Shown here: piece by piece, positions 21,884-30,218 of the stretch
Numbering within the stretch: the stretch's first letter is position 1
Layout of the letters: every line of letters begins with the position of its first letter
Assembly: GCA_016286035.1 (NCBI GenBank)
Contig: JAEERY010000072.1
Span: 1-64,000 of the forward strand
DNA from: Lachnospiraceae bacterium
GTDB lineage: Bacteria > Bacillota > Clostridia > Lachnospirales > Lachnospiraceae
DNA length: 64,000 nt
Reading direction: 5' to 3'
Program-made: the position numbers and the translations under genes
Notes under the pieces: model-generated
Told to the model about the DNA's origin: nothing
Databases searched by the model: none
The model's input: only the letters and a program-made list of their open reading frames with translations

Positions 21884-22846
21884 TTATAAGCCTCCTCTTC
21901 TGAATAATGCATAAAATGCATACATTGTGCATGCAACCTCAATTCCTACCGCGATATTTATGGGGAGGATGATGCCGCTGCTTAATATATGACCCGGTAT
22001 ACCCAGCGGGATATGATTTTCTATACCGTTGGCCCCGGTTATATAAAAATATGAACCGATAAGTCCATACATACAAAGTGCCGTGATCTTGGCAACTTTA
22101 TAAACATTTTCATTAAACCATTTAGCAGTCCTTGTAAATCCCATGGCATTGGCATAAAGACACATACCGGCACCAAGGATCGCACCGCCGGAAAATCCTC
22201 CGCCGGGTGATATATGACCGTTAAGTATGATATATATCCCGAATATGAATATTACGGGACAAAGAATACGCGCCGCAAAACGCAAAATAGGATCGTTCAT
22301 CGGAGCATATTTTGTATTCTGTACCTGTTCTTCCTGTTCTTTAAGCGTTTTTTCATCAAGCATGAGCATGATCATCACACAACAGGTTGCTATAAACAGT
22401 ACATTTGTCTCTCCGAATGTATCAAATGCCCTGTATGTAAGGATCATACCCGATACTATATTTACGGCTCCCGTCTCCTGAAGTCCGTTTTCTATATATC
22501 TTTGCGCAACGATATTGTTATCGGGATTTGAAGCATTTCCTACGGGAGGAAGATAGCTTACGACATAAAGCATCACACCTATCAAAAGAAAGGTAAATAT
22601 GATGCTGGATACCTTGTAGAGTTTGTTGAAGATCCTTACACCAGTATTCTTGTCACTGTCATAAAGATGCCTCTCGACCTTCTCATAGTCTCGCATGTGC
22701 TTCATGACTGTCTGGAAGTCATCCTTATGTATGCGCTGAGGCTTCATCTCGATGTTACCGGTGATCATGGGATCATCGGTTCCGTCCATCCACTCTTTTA
22801 AACTGAAATCCTTGGTGTCTCTCTTGGAAAATCTGAGTTTACTCAT
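21884..22846 (-). CDS. MrpB subunit fused to an MbhE-like segment
   Basis: In this 320-residue protein residues about 55-165 resemble the last part of MrpA (MbhE, with MILTYRAFDTFGETNVLF). Residues about 190-320 are an MnhB domain (ARILCPVIFIFGIYIILNGH, PGGGFSGGAILGAG). The N-terminal 50 residues are soluble and charged. The second Met is chosen as start because AAAGGAG directly abuts the first ATG but lies 9 nt from the second. Confidence 0.8.
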   Translation of the reverse strand: MSKLRFSKRDTKDFSLKEWMDGTDDPMITGNIEMKPQRIHKDDFQTVMKHMRDYEKVERHLYDSDKNTGVRIFNKLYKVSSIIFTFLLIGVMLYVVSYLPPVGNASNPDNNIVAQRYIENGLQETGAVNIVSGMILTYRAFDTFGETNVLFIATCCVMIMLMLDEKTLKEQEEQVQNTKYAPMNDPILRFAARILCPVIFIFGIYIILNGHISPGGGFSGGAILGAGMCLYANAMGFTRTAKWFNENVYKVAKITALCMYGLIGSYFYITGANGIENHIPLGIPGHILSSGIILPINIAVGIEVACTMYAFYALFRRGGL

Positions 22847-23093
22847 TCTCTTCATCTCCTTTCATGGCACGGATATTCTTAAGTGTGATAAAGAAAAGCA
22901 AACTGGTTATACCTGCACCGACCGCTGCTTCCGTTATCGCAAGATCGGGGGATTCCAAAATGATCCAGATAACCGACATGATCAGGCTGAATCCCATGTA
23001 TATAAGTATGGAATTTAACAGATTCTTCGAAAAACTTACAGAAATCGCGCATGCTATAAGAGCAAACATAAGAATATATGCAATGGTGCTCAT
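22839..23093 (-). CDS. MbhD-like subunit (DUF4040, MrpA C-terminal homologue)
   Basis: An 84-residue protein with three helices and the signature SPDLAITEAAVGAGITSLLF, which in Bacillus-type Mrp lies within the C-terminal part of MrpA. Here it is a separate gene, as in archaeal Mbh. Its end overlaps the next gene and its start overlaps the MrpG stop. Confidence 0.85.
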   Translation of the reverse strand: MSTIAYILMFALIACAISVSFSKNLLNSILIYMGFSLIMSVIWIILESPDLAITEAAVGAGITSLLFFITLKNIRAMKGDEENE

Positions 23094-23425
23094 TTACCGA
23101 TCTCCTCTTTCCTTAAGTGCTTGGTTACGTTCTCATTTGTTGTGACTTCAAATTTGGCGATCAGATGCGATGCAGCCGGAGAAGATATCCACAGGAAGAA
23201 AACCACCAGCAAAAACTTTGCTGTGGTATATGAAAATCCCGTTATCAGCATAAGTCCTCCCAGGCACAGCGATAACGCCAATGTGTCACCTATGGCAGCA
23301 GCATGCATCCTGTTTAAAACAAACGAAAACCTGAAAACGCCGTATATCTCAATGATAAACAGTATAAGACCGCTGCTTATCAGCAATATCGCAAAAAAGT
23401 ATCTGATATAATCCAGTATTCCCAT
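23090..23425 (-). CDS. mrpG: MrpG antiporter subunit
   Basis: A 111-residue protein with three helices: MGILDYIRYFFAILLISSGL, then FRFSFVLNRMHAAAIGDTLA, the MnhG/PhaG signature. The start follows AAGGAGATAAGTGAT and lies just after the stop of mrpF. Confidence 0.88.
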   Translation of the reverse strand: MGILDYIRYFFAILLISSGLILFIIEIYGVFRFSFVLNRMHAAAIGDTLALSLCLGGLMLITGFSYTTAKFLLVVFFLWISSPAASHLIAKFEVTTNENVTKHLRKEEIGK

Positions 23426-23426
23426 A

Positions 23427-23711
23427 TCACTTATCTCCTTCCTGCTTACGCTTGTTATAGATTCCCATATATATCGTGGTAAGTACAACAACCGCCAGAA
23501 AACTGATCATGGCATATATGATACAGATGTCTGCCAGATATCCTTCATCCAAAAGTACCGTGAGTATGGCGATGATCGCTATCGTGATGGTACCCATCAT
23601 ATTTACACTTACAATTCTGTCTGCGATCTTTGGTCCGATAATGGCTCTGACCAGGCACAGGATCAAAAGAATGCTCAGTATTATTACGACAGTGATAAGA
23701 AATTTATCCAT
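23427..23711 (-). CDS. mrpF: MrpF antiporter subunit
   Basis: A 94-residue protein with three helices and the MnhF pattern RAIIGPKIADRIVSVNMMGT. Its ATG overlaps the end of mrpE. Confidence 0.88.
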   Translation of the reverse strand: MDKFLITVVIILSILLILCLVRAIIGPKIADRIVSVNMMGTITIAIIAILTVLLDEGYLADICIIYAMISFLAVVVLTTIYMGIYNKRKQEGDK

Positions 23712-24171
23712 GGACTTCCTCCATTCTGTGGAGTATATCCACTATCTTTCCCTCTGCTATGCCATCGGTAAACGACTCATCAAGCGCATGAACCGTATAT
23801 GTGTCACCGTCAACATCAGCTGTGATCGTACCGGGGGTAAGAGTTACAGAATTGGCAAACAACACCTTGCATATCTCAGACTCAAAATGAACATTGAATG
23901 TCACAAGAACGGGATCTATATCGTATCTGCTCGAAACGATAAGTTTCATTGTAGACACGTTTGCTTTAATGATCTCGACGACCAAAACACCCACATAAGC
24001 GCAGAAATATCCCAATCGCTTGATCATCATGATGTCTTTCTTAAAAGAAAAATCCAGGCATTTGCAGGCAAAAAGATACACAAGCCCTGCAATGACAAGA
24101 CCAAACAGGGCAATCTCGAGTGTGAGATTACCGTTAAATATTATCCATAACAAAAAAAGCATTATATACAT
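23704..24171 (-). CDS. mrpE: MrpE antiporter subunit
   Basis: A 155-residue protein with two to three N-terminal helices and the MnhE pattern (KRLGYFCAYVGVLVVEIIKA, then VTLTPGTITADVDGD). It starts within the end of trmB behind AAGGA. It is first in the antiporter order E-F-G-MbhD-B-C-D. Confidence 0.88.
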   Translation of the reverse strand: MYIMLFLLWIIFNGNLTLEIALFGLVIAGLVYLFACKCLDFSFKKDIMMIKRLGYFCAYVGVLVVEIIKANVSTMKLIVSSRYDIDPVLVTFNVHFESEICKVLFANSVTLTPGTITADVDGDTYTVHALDESFTDGIAEGKIVDILHRMEEVHG

Positions 24172-24812
24172 ATCTTTTTCCTTATAATGTACTTGCAGAT
24201 CTTGTTTCCGAGTGCGGAAAACTTGTGCTCATACTCAGTCATTATATTGCCGACATTCATTTCTTCATTGTTATGAAGGTCATATGTGTATTGAACCATG
24301 TCAAAACCACCGGGTATGATCTCTTCAAACGCAAAATCAAAAAGCGCCCTGTTGTCGGTCTTAAACTCTATCTGACCGTCATCAGAAAGGATAACCCTGA
24401 ATCTTTCAAGGAACTGTCTTGAAGGAAGTCTTCTGGCAGCATGTCTTGCTTTGGGCCAGGGATCAGAGAAATTAAGATATATCCTGTCGATCTCCTTTTC
24501 TCCGAATACTTCACAGATTTCCGTTGCATCCATCAGTATAAAGGTAAGATTCGGAAGATCAAGCTCTTCCTTTTTTTGAACCGCCCTGATAAGAACGCTG
24601 CTGTAACGTTCGATACCTATGTAATTGATATCAGGATAAGTGGCAGCCATCTGCATGAGAAACTGCCCCTTACCCATACCTATCTCAATATGAATCGGAT
24701 TGTTATTACCGAAATATTCATTCCAACATCCTTTATGCTTTTTATAATCCTGTACCACGTGCTCACTGGAAGCTATATACTCCTCGGCACCCTTTACATG
24801 TTTTAAGCGCAT
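24162..24812 (-). CDS. trmB: tRNA (guanine-N7-)-methyltransferase
   Basis: A 216-residue SAM-dependent methyltransferase that forms m7G46 in the tRNA variable loop. The SAM site IEIGMGKGQFLMQMA and the conserved NFSDPWPKARHAARRL are present; length is normal. It overlaps mrpE by 10 nt, so the antiporter may be transcribed from the trmB promoter. Confidence 0.96.
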   Translation of the reverse strand: MRLKHVKGAEEYIASSEHVVQDYKKHKGCWNEYFGNNNPIHIEIGMGKGQFLMQMAATYPDINYIGIERYSSVLIRAVQKKEELDLPNLTFILMDATEICEVFGEKEIDRIYLNFSDPWPKARHAARRLPSRQFLERFRVILSDDGQIEFKTDNRALFDFAFEEIIPGGFDMVQYTYDLHNNEEMNVGNIMTEYEHKFSALGNKICKYIIRKKICI

Positions 24813-24899
24813 CGCACAAAACCTCTATAATACCATTCTTTATAAAATCGCATATATTTTACACCTTTTTAAGGATTATTAAAAGCAAAAAGGGGGTTA

Positions 24900-24974
24900 T
24901 TACCTCTCATTCCACCATACCCAGATACCGGCACATAAGAAGATAACACACATAATTATCACAAATAAATTCAT
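24900..24974 (-). CDS. Single-pass microprotein (24 aa)
   Basis: GGAGG lies 7 nt before an ATG, and the frame reads MNLFVIIMCVIFLCAGIWVW plus four residues. It is one hydrophobic helix ending in WNER. Its SD overlaps the stop of the 48-residue ORF upstream, as in coupled genes. Many membrane microproteins modulate larger complexes; its partner is unknown. Confidence 0.6.
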   Translation of the reverse strand: MNLFVIIMCVIFLCAGIWVWWNER

Positions 24975-24986
24975 ATTGCCACCTCC

Positions 24987-25133
24987 TTAATCGTAAAATG
25001 ATGCTTTATAGACGATCTTTCGATAGATCTTTTTTATTATCGTAAAGATCATGACTGCCATAATGCCTATGGTGGCAAATCCGCCCAAAATACACTCTAT
25101 TCCAAATATCAAATATAAAAAAACTTCTTTCAT
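24987..25133 (-). CDS. Small membrane protein (48 aa)
   Basis: GAGG lies 9 nt before an ATG at 25133. The 48 codons encode one long hydrophobic segment (FLYLIFGIECILGGFATIGI onward) and a basic tail (KKIYRKIVYK). It is coupled to the 24-residue ORF. It resembles no family I recognise. Confidence 0.6.
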   Translation of the reverse strand: MKEVFLYLIFGIECILGGFATIGIMAVMIFTIIKKIYRKIVYKASFYD

Positions 25134-25167
25134 CTATCATTTCCTCACTTTTTGCATACTAAAATAA

Positions 25168-25219
25168 CCCATGTGAAAACACGGGTGCACTTAATAAAGG
25201 TCGGGGATTATTTCCGACC
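25168..25219 (-). terminator. Tandem hairpins downstream of the 135-residue ORF
   Basis: On the minus strand GGTCGG...CCGACC followed by TTTATT (25219-25193) is succeeded by CCCGTG-TTTT-CACATGGG with TTATTTT. The pair probably terminates the 135-residue gene and insulates the microprotein genes. Confidence 0.65.
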
Positions 25220-25237
25220 ATATGGGAAATGAATTAT

Positions 25238-25645
25238 TTACTTTTGTCCGTCCTTTAAATGGATATGACGAATAGTTCGATGTCTGATGACAGAGATATA
25301 TGTATCGCTGCTCCATATCTCAAAAATACGGATAAACAGATACATATATATCATGAAAAGAATTAATGCACTGTATAAATATCTGGTTTTCAGAGGTTGT
25401 TGCACTCTTTCTGATGATCTTATTGTCGATATAACATCTCTTACAAGACCAAAGGCAGTATCCCTGGATAAAGAATATGATTCAAAAGGTAACTTTTGCT
25501 CACATACATTTTCACTTGTCGCGCTTGCCTTATACATAAAGGTACAATTCTCCGCGAGTGAAGAAAAATGCTCCACACCCGACATGGTGACCATGAGAAT
25601 TGCCATCAACAATATAAGGTTACAAATGTTTTTCCTTACCTTCAT
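25238..25645 (-). CDS. Hypothetical membrane protein (135 aa)
   Basis: Residues 1-30 look like a signal peptide or anchor (NLILLMAILMVTMSGVEHFS) and about 90-110 form a second helix (LYSALILFMIYMYLFIRIFE). No clear SD precedes the ATG. A terminator follows. I do not recognise a family. Confidence 0.55.
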   Translation of the reverse strand: MKVRKNICNLILLMAILMVTMSGVEHFSSLAENCTFMYKASATSENVCEQKLPFESYSLSRDTAFGLVRDVISTIRSSERVQQPLKTRYLYSALILFMIYMYLFIRIFEIWSSDTYISVIRHRTIRHIHLKDGQK

Positions 25646-25735
25646 AGTGACTGAATAATATCACAATCATGCTTTATACTCAAGCATTTATATCATTTAA
25701 TATCAAACGCATTTTTTGTATATTATGAGATAACA

Positions 25736-26614
25736 TCACCGATTATTTGGATTACTCTTTCTTTCCGGGATCGCAAAATCAGGATGCTCCAAAAGCCACG
25801 CCGTCTGAGGCATACATGTAAGCATTGAAACATCATCTTCAGATAGCTCAAAATCAAACACATCAAGATTTGCTTTCATATGCTCAACCGATGAAGACTT
25901 GGGTATGGGCAGTATACCTTTCTGCAATAGAAATCTTAAGTTTATCTGCTGAATGCTCTTCCCGTACTTTTTAGAAAGACGCACAAGTATGGAGTTACCT
26001 ATCGTTGCATTCTCCCTGCCTCTTCCAAGCGGACTCCATGCCATTGGAAGCACTTCGTTTTCTTTACAGAATGCGACTGCCGCCTCCTGTGAATAACCCG
26101 GATGTAATTCCATCTGATCCACAACAGGTCGTATTGTGCAGTTATCCAGGATGTTCTTAAGATGATGCGGTAAAAAATTACTGAGACCGAGTCTCTTTAC
26201 AAGACCTTTCTTTACCATTTCCTCCATGGCCTCCCAGGTCTCTATATCAAGCTCTTTCCATTTTTCATCGTCAGCACCAGTCTGTCTTGGCCAGTGCATC
26301 ATATAAATATCAACATAATCCATCTGCAGACGGTCAAGTGACTTTTCCAAAGCTGTTTTTGCGTTTTTAGCTCCCATCTCATCTATCCAGAGCTTGGTCT
26401 CGATAATAACATCGGATCTTGATATTCCGCTTTCTTTAATAGCACTTCCCAGGGATCTTTCCGTTTCATACAAAGAAGCTGTATCGAAAAAACGGTATCC
26501 GCAATCAAGAGCCTTAAAGATAGAAGCCTTATTATCCTCAAATTCCTCATTATATGTTCCAAAACCTATTTTGGGGATCTTTGTTCCGTCACTTAATGTG
26601 TAAAACTCATTCAT
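25736..26614 (-). CDS. Aldo/keto reductase
   Basis: A 292-residue TIM-barrel NADPH-dependent reductase with the catalytic residues visible: Asp/Tyr in FFDTASLYETERSLG, Lys in IIETKLWI and His in YMMHWPR. GGAG precedes the start. It lies 4 nt after the HTH-AbrB gene, so the two may be co-regulated. Substrate not predictable. Confidence 0.93.
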   Translation of the reverse strand: MNEFYTLSDGTKIPKIGFGTYNEEFEDNKASIFKALDCGYRFFDTASLYETERSLGSAIKESGISRSDVIIETKLWIDEMGAKNAKTALEKSLDRLQMDYVDIYMMHWPRQTGADDEKWKELDIETWEAMEEMVKKGLVKRLGLSNFLPHHLKNILDNCTIRPVVDQMELHPGYSQEAAVAFCKENEVLPMAWSPLGRGRENATIGNSILVRLSKKYGKSIQQINLRFLLQKGILPIPKSSSVEHMKANLDVFDFELSEDDVSMLTCMPQTAWLLEHPDFAIPERKSNPNNR

Positions 26615-26618
26615 AGGT

Positions 26619-27059
26619 TCACTCCTTTTTGTTGTTTGCTTTGCTCAGTTTATTGATCATATTGGCCATTGAAAGGAAATGTTCTGCTTTGATAAGTGCC
26701 ATACCCTGATTCTCGTCTCCCAAGACAACAAGATTCTCTCCCGGTTCAATATTAAAAAGCTTTCTGGCTTTTGCCGGGATCACGATCTGTCCTTTATCTC
26801 CCACAGTCACCATACCGAACAGATGCTTACCTCTCGGTGCAAGTCCCATTCCAAGATTATCTTCAGGTTCATGATTTACCAGCTCATCCAGTGAAACACC
26901 CAATGCATCAGCCAGCAGTCTGCTCTTTTCAAGATCCGGGAGCGATTCTCCCGATTCCCATTTCGCTACAGCCTGTCTTGTGACACCTACCTTTTCTGCC
27001 AGGTCTTCCTGGGTCATTGATAATAATTTTCGCATTTGAACAAGATTTTCACTAAACAT
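26619..27059 (-). CDS. XRE-family helix-turn-helix protein with AbrB-type C-terminal domain
   Basis: A 146-residue protein with an HTH_3 domain (TQEDLAEKVGVTRQAVAKWE, residues 15-70) and a SpoVT/AbrB swapped-hairpin domain (VTVGDKGQIVIPAKARKLFN, residues 83-125). It thus has two DNA-binding modules. Domains of this pairing occur in Clostridia regulators. It likely controls itself and the adjacent reductase. Confidence 0.88.
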   Translation of the reverse strand: MFSENLVQMRKLLSMTQEDLAEKVGVTRQAVAKWESGESLPDLEKSRLLADALGVSLDELVNHEPEDNLGMGLAPRGKHLFGMVTVGDKGQIVIPAKARKLFNIEPGENLVVLGDENQGMALIKAEHFLSMANMINKLSKANNKKE

Positions 27060-27068
27060 ATGTTGCTC

Positions 27069-28166
27069 CTATTTTTCTTTTTTGATCCCCAATACCGCCC
27101 ATCTGAAGAATGGGATCCTCGAGATCAGCTCATACAGAATATATGAAGTGACAAATGCAGATATAAGAGAAAGCAGATAAACCAAAGCTGCCGGAAGAAT
27201 ATGTCGGGCTCCTATAAATACTGCGATCATCGATATACCAAGGTAATGGAATATATATAATCCGAAACTGTGCCTGCTCATAAAGGTTGCGAACGCATTC
27301 GTGAAATCCAGATATTTTGCTGCTCCTCCTAAGAATGCCATTGATGCAAACCATCCAAAAGATGTAAAGAGAGGATATCTGTTAATCGGAGCATCCGCAT
27401 AGTTTTCTCCAAAATACTTAAAGCAGAAAGCAAAACCGAGGATAATGGCTACGGCAAGAAACGCTAAGAACCACTTCTTTAATACTACGATCACCTCATC
27501 ATGTGAAAAAACAAAGTATCCGAGGAAAAAAGCAACCCCGTAATATCCGAAGCGATATACACATATAATGGGAGTATTAAGTACCTGTGCACCACCAAAT
27601 ACAAGAACTGTCATTAATAATATCGCGATGATACCGGTCTTTTTTCCCAGAGTCCATAGTCTGTCCTTTTCAACCTTTCTTATTGGTACAAGCAGAATTG
27701 ACAATAACCAAAGAACCTGAATATACCAAAGCACTCCGATTCCGCTTACTGCCATGATAAGATATGCTCCTATAAAAGGAAGCGAGGAAAGCATTGCTCT
27801 TGCGTCCGTAGAAAGTGCCATATTAAAGTATCCCTGGATAAACTGAAATACTAAAAGTCCTATTGTTGAAGGAACAAGCAGTTTGTTTGTTCTGCTCTTT
27901 ATGAATTCCTTTTTACTGTGACTGTTAAGATAGAGTCTTGAGCTTATCCCGGATACAATAAACAATAGGAACATGAACCAGGGATATACTACATATTGAT
28001 ACAGATCCCAGTACTGAACCTCAAGGTCCGTGATCTTTCCTAAAACTCCGGCTATACCCTGTCCATTGTACATATAGAACACGTGATATATGACAACCAA
28101 AACCACCGTGATCCAGCGTATATTGTCAAGATAATGCTTTCTACCATTATTCAGATTATTCTCCAT
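27069..28166 (-). CDS. Membrane acyltransferase (acyltransferase 3 family)
   Basis: A 365-residue protein with about ten helices. The N-terminal HYLDNIRWITVVLVVIYHVF holds the catalytic-type His of the acyltransferase-3 family. These enzymes O-acetylate cell-surface glycans. The start at 28166 follows AGGTGGC; a TATAAT box lies at 28188-28183 on the minus strand. Transcribed away from the ABC pair. Confidence 0.85.
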   Translation of the reverse strand: MENNLNNGRKHYLDNIRWITVVLVVIYHVFYMYNGQGIAGVLGKITDLEVQYWDLYQYVVYPWFMFLLFIVSGISSRLYLNSHSKKEFIKSRTNKLLVPSTIGLLVFQFIQGYFNMALSTDARAMLSSLPFIGAYLIMAVSGIGVLWYIQVLWLLSILLVPIRKVEKDRLWTLGKKTGIIAILLMTVLVFGGAQVLNTPIICVYRFGYYGVAFFLGYFVFSHDEVIVVLKKWFLAFLAVAIILGFAFCFKYFGENYADAPINRYPLFTSFGWFASMAFLGGAAKYLDFTNAFATFMSRHSFGLYIFHYLGISMIAVFIGARHILPAALVYLLSLISAFVTSYILYELISRIPFFRWAVLGIKKEK

Positions 28167-28385
28167 TGTGCCACCTTTCTTTATTATACCACATTTGCAA
28201 CTTTTATTAACATTATTATATTTCAGCATATATCGGCAGTCCACCAACCAAAGTATACATTTACATGCCTTTTATGTTAGATCTGGTTGCAAAACACAGT
28301 TTTATCGGACAGACAGAAACAAACCAAATCTCCTTATGGAGAATTGTGTATAAATAATCTATAATAGAAGATATTTAAAAAAGGG

Positions 28386-30218
28386 GTGAGTATCATTAAA
28401 AGGGAAAGTACATTCAGACAATTAAAATATGCCTTAAAGCAGATCTGGGATGCGGACAAATTGCTTTTGGTTTTCACGCTGTTCAAAAACTCCATTGAAC
28501 AGATCTTTTACGTTTTCTTTTTCGTTTATCTGACGAAATATATCTTCAATTGTATCGAAAGAAATATCGAATACAGCAGGCTTTTTAAATTCCTTATCAT
28601 TGCCTGCTCGCTTCACGTTGTCATCCATTTTATATGCGGGTGGTATGAGACATACAGAAAGATAAGAACACCTAAGATCTATAAGATGATATTTTATCGT
28701 GTCATGGATATATCCGATCAGCTTAAACTTAAGGATTACGAATCTCCGGATTTTTTTGACCGTTATGCAAGAGCTCTGGACAGATGCGTCGACTCTGCAA
28801 TGGATCTTGCGATAAAGACCGGTGTTTATATCGGAAATATCGGTTCGACCATTATGTCTTTAGTCATTGTTCTGACAGTAGATCCCGTACTTCTTATCTT
28901 CATGGTAATACCAATGATAGTAAGCCTGTACTTTGGAAAAAAGAACGGTCAGTGTAACTATGACAGAGAAAAAGCCATCACAAGAGACAAGCGAACGGCA
29001 GATTATATAAAACGTATATATTATGAAAAAAGATATGCTGCAGAGGTTCGTCTTTTTGACATAAACTCCATCATGATGGACAAGCAGGAAAAAGCTGTCA
29101 AACAGATGGAAGATATCTCTTTGAAATACCGCATGAAATCCGCTTTATATTCGTTTTTGATGAAAGGCAGTTATTCGATCCTGGCGGGGATAGCAGCATA
29201 TTTCTATGTTGTCTTCAAAGTAAAATATGGCAATGTATCGGATATATCAAGCTATATCGCCATGATCACGGCTATGGCTTTTTCTACGGATCAGCTCAAA
29301 AATGCTGTCGAAAACAGGATCTTTTTAAGCAATGAGTCAAAACTTTTTAAGAATCTTGAGGAATTCCTGGAAAAAGACAGAGAAAAGGAAGAAAAAAAGC
29401 CTGATATCGGTGAGATAAAAAGCATAGAACTTATAAATGTTTCATTTACTTATCCCGGAGCAAAGAAAAGTACGATCAAAGATGTCAGCTTTGTATGGAA
29501 TAAGGGCGAGAAGCTTGCCATTGTTGGTTACAACGGTGCAGGTAAGACCACTCTTATCAAACTTATCATGGGCTTATATCCCGTTACTGAAGGAAAGATT
29601 CTGATAAACGGAACAGATATAAACGATATTGACGGCGATTCATACAGAAAAAGATTCGGAACAGTATTCCAGGATCTTCAGGTTTTCGCCATGCCTTTAG
29701 TTGAAAATGTCCTGATGAGGAGTCCTCAAAATGATGAAGACTATGAAACAGCTAAAAAAGCCCTTAAAGATGCCCAGTTTGATATTGAGCACCCGGGTCT
29801 TATCAATGGTCTGGATACCATAGTCAGCCGTGAATTTGATGAAAACGGATTCATACCCTCAGGCGGACAGGCTCAAAAGATCGCTATAGCAAGAGTTTTT
29901 GCTCATAAGCCGGATATGGTCATCCTGGATGAGCCTTCTTCTGCTCTCGATCCTTTGGCCGAATACAATATGTACAACAATATGATGCGTCTGTCTCTTG
30001 GAAAAGGCGTGATCTTTATCTCTCACAGATTATCATCTGCGAGAATGGCAGATAAGATCTTTTTAATGAAAGACGGTAACGTCGCAGAAAGCGGTTCCCA
30101 TGAAGAACTCATGAATTTAAAACAGCATTACTATGAGATGTTCATGCTTCAGGCCGAAAATTACCAGGACAGCTTACCGGAAGAAATGTTTAAGGGAGCG
30201 GAGGCGTTTTATGGCTAA
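28386..30218 (+). CDS. ABC exporter half-transporter, first subunit
   Basis: A 610-residue protein with an N-terminal membrane domain (about six helices) and a C-terminal ATPase: Walker A GYNGAGKTT, signature SGGQAQK, Walker B MVILDEPSSALDP. The start may be GTG 28386, directly after GGG, or an ATT at 28395 that is better spaced from AAGGGGTGA. A TATAAT (28360-28365) lies upstream. The stop overlaps the next ABC gene, suggesting a heterodimer. Substrate unknown, perhaps a peptide. Confidence 0.9.
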   Translation: MSIIKRESTFRQLKYALKQIWDADKLLLVFTLFKNSIEQIFYVFFFVYLTKYIFNCIERNIEYSRLFKFLIIACSLHVVIHFICGWYETYRKIRTPKIYKMIFYRVMDISDQLKLKDYESPDFFDRYARALDRCVDSAMDLAIKTGVYIGNIGSTIMSLVIVLTVDPVLLIFMVIPMIVSLYFGKKNGQCNYDREKAITRDKRTADYIKRIYYEKRYAAEVRLFDINSIMMDKQEKAVKQMEDISLKYRMKSALYSFLMKGSYSILAGIAAYFYVVFKVKYGNVSDISSYIAMITAMAFSTDQLKNAVENRIFLSNESKLFKNLEEFLEKDREKEEKKPDIGEIKSIELINVSFTYPGAKKSTIKDVSFVWNKGEKLAIVGYNGAGKTTLIKLIMGLYPVTEGKILINGTDINDIDGDSYRKRFGTVFQDLQVFAMPLVENVLMRSPQNDEDYETAKKALKDAQFDIEHPGLINGLDTIVSREFDENGFIPSGGQAQKIAIARVFAHKPDMVILDEPSSALDPLAEYNMYNNMMRLSLGKGVIFISHRLSSARMADKIFLMKDGNVAESGSHEELMNLKQHYYEMFMLQAENYQDSLPEEMFKGAEAFYG

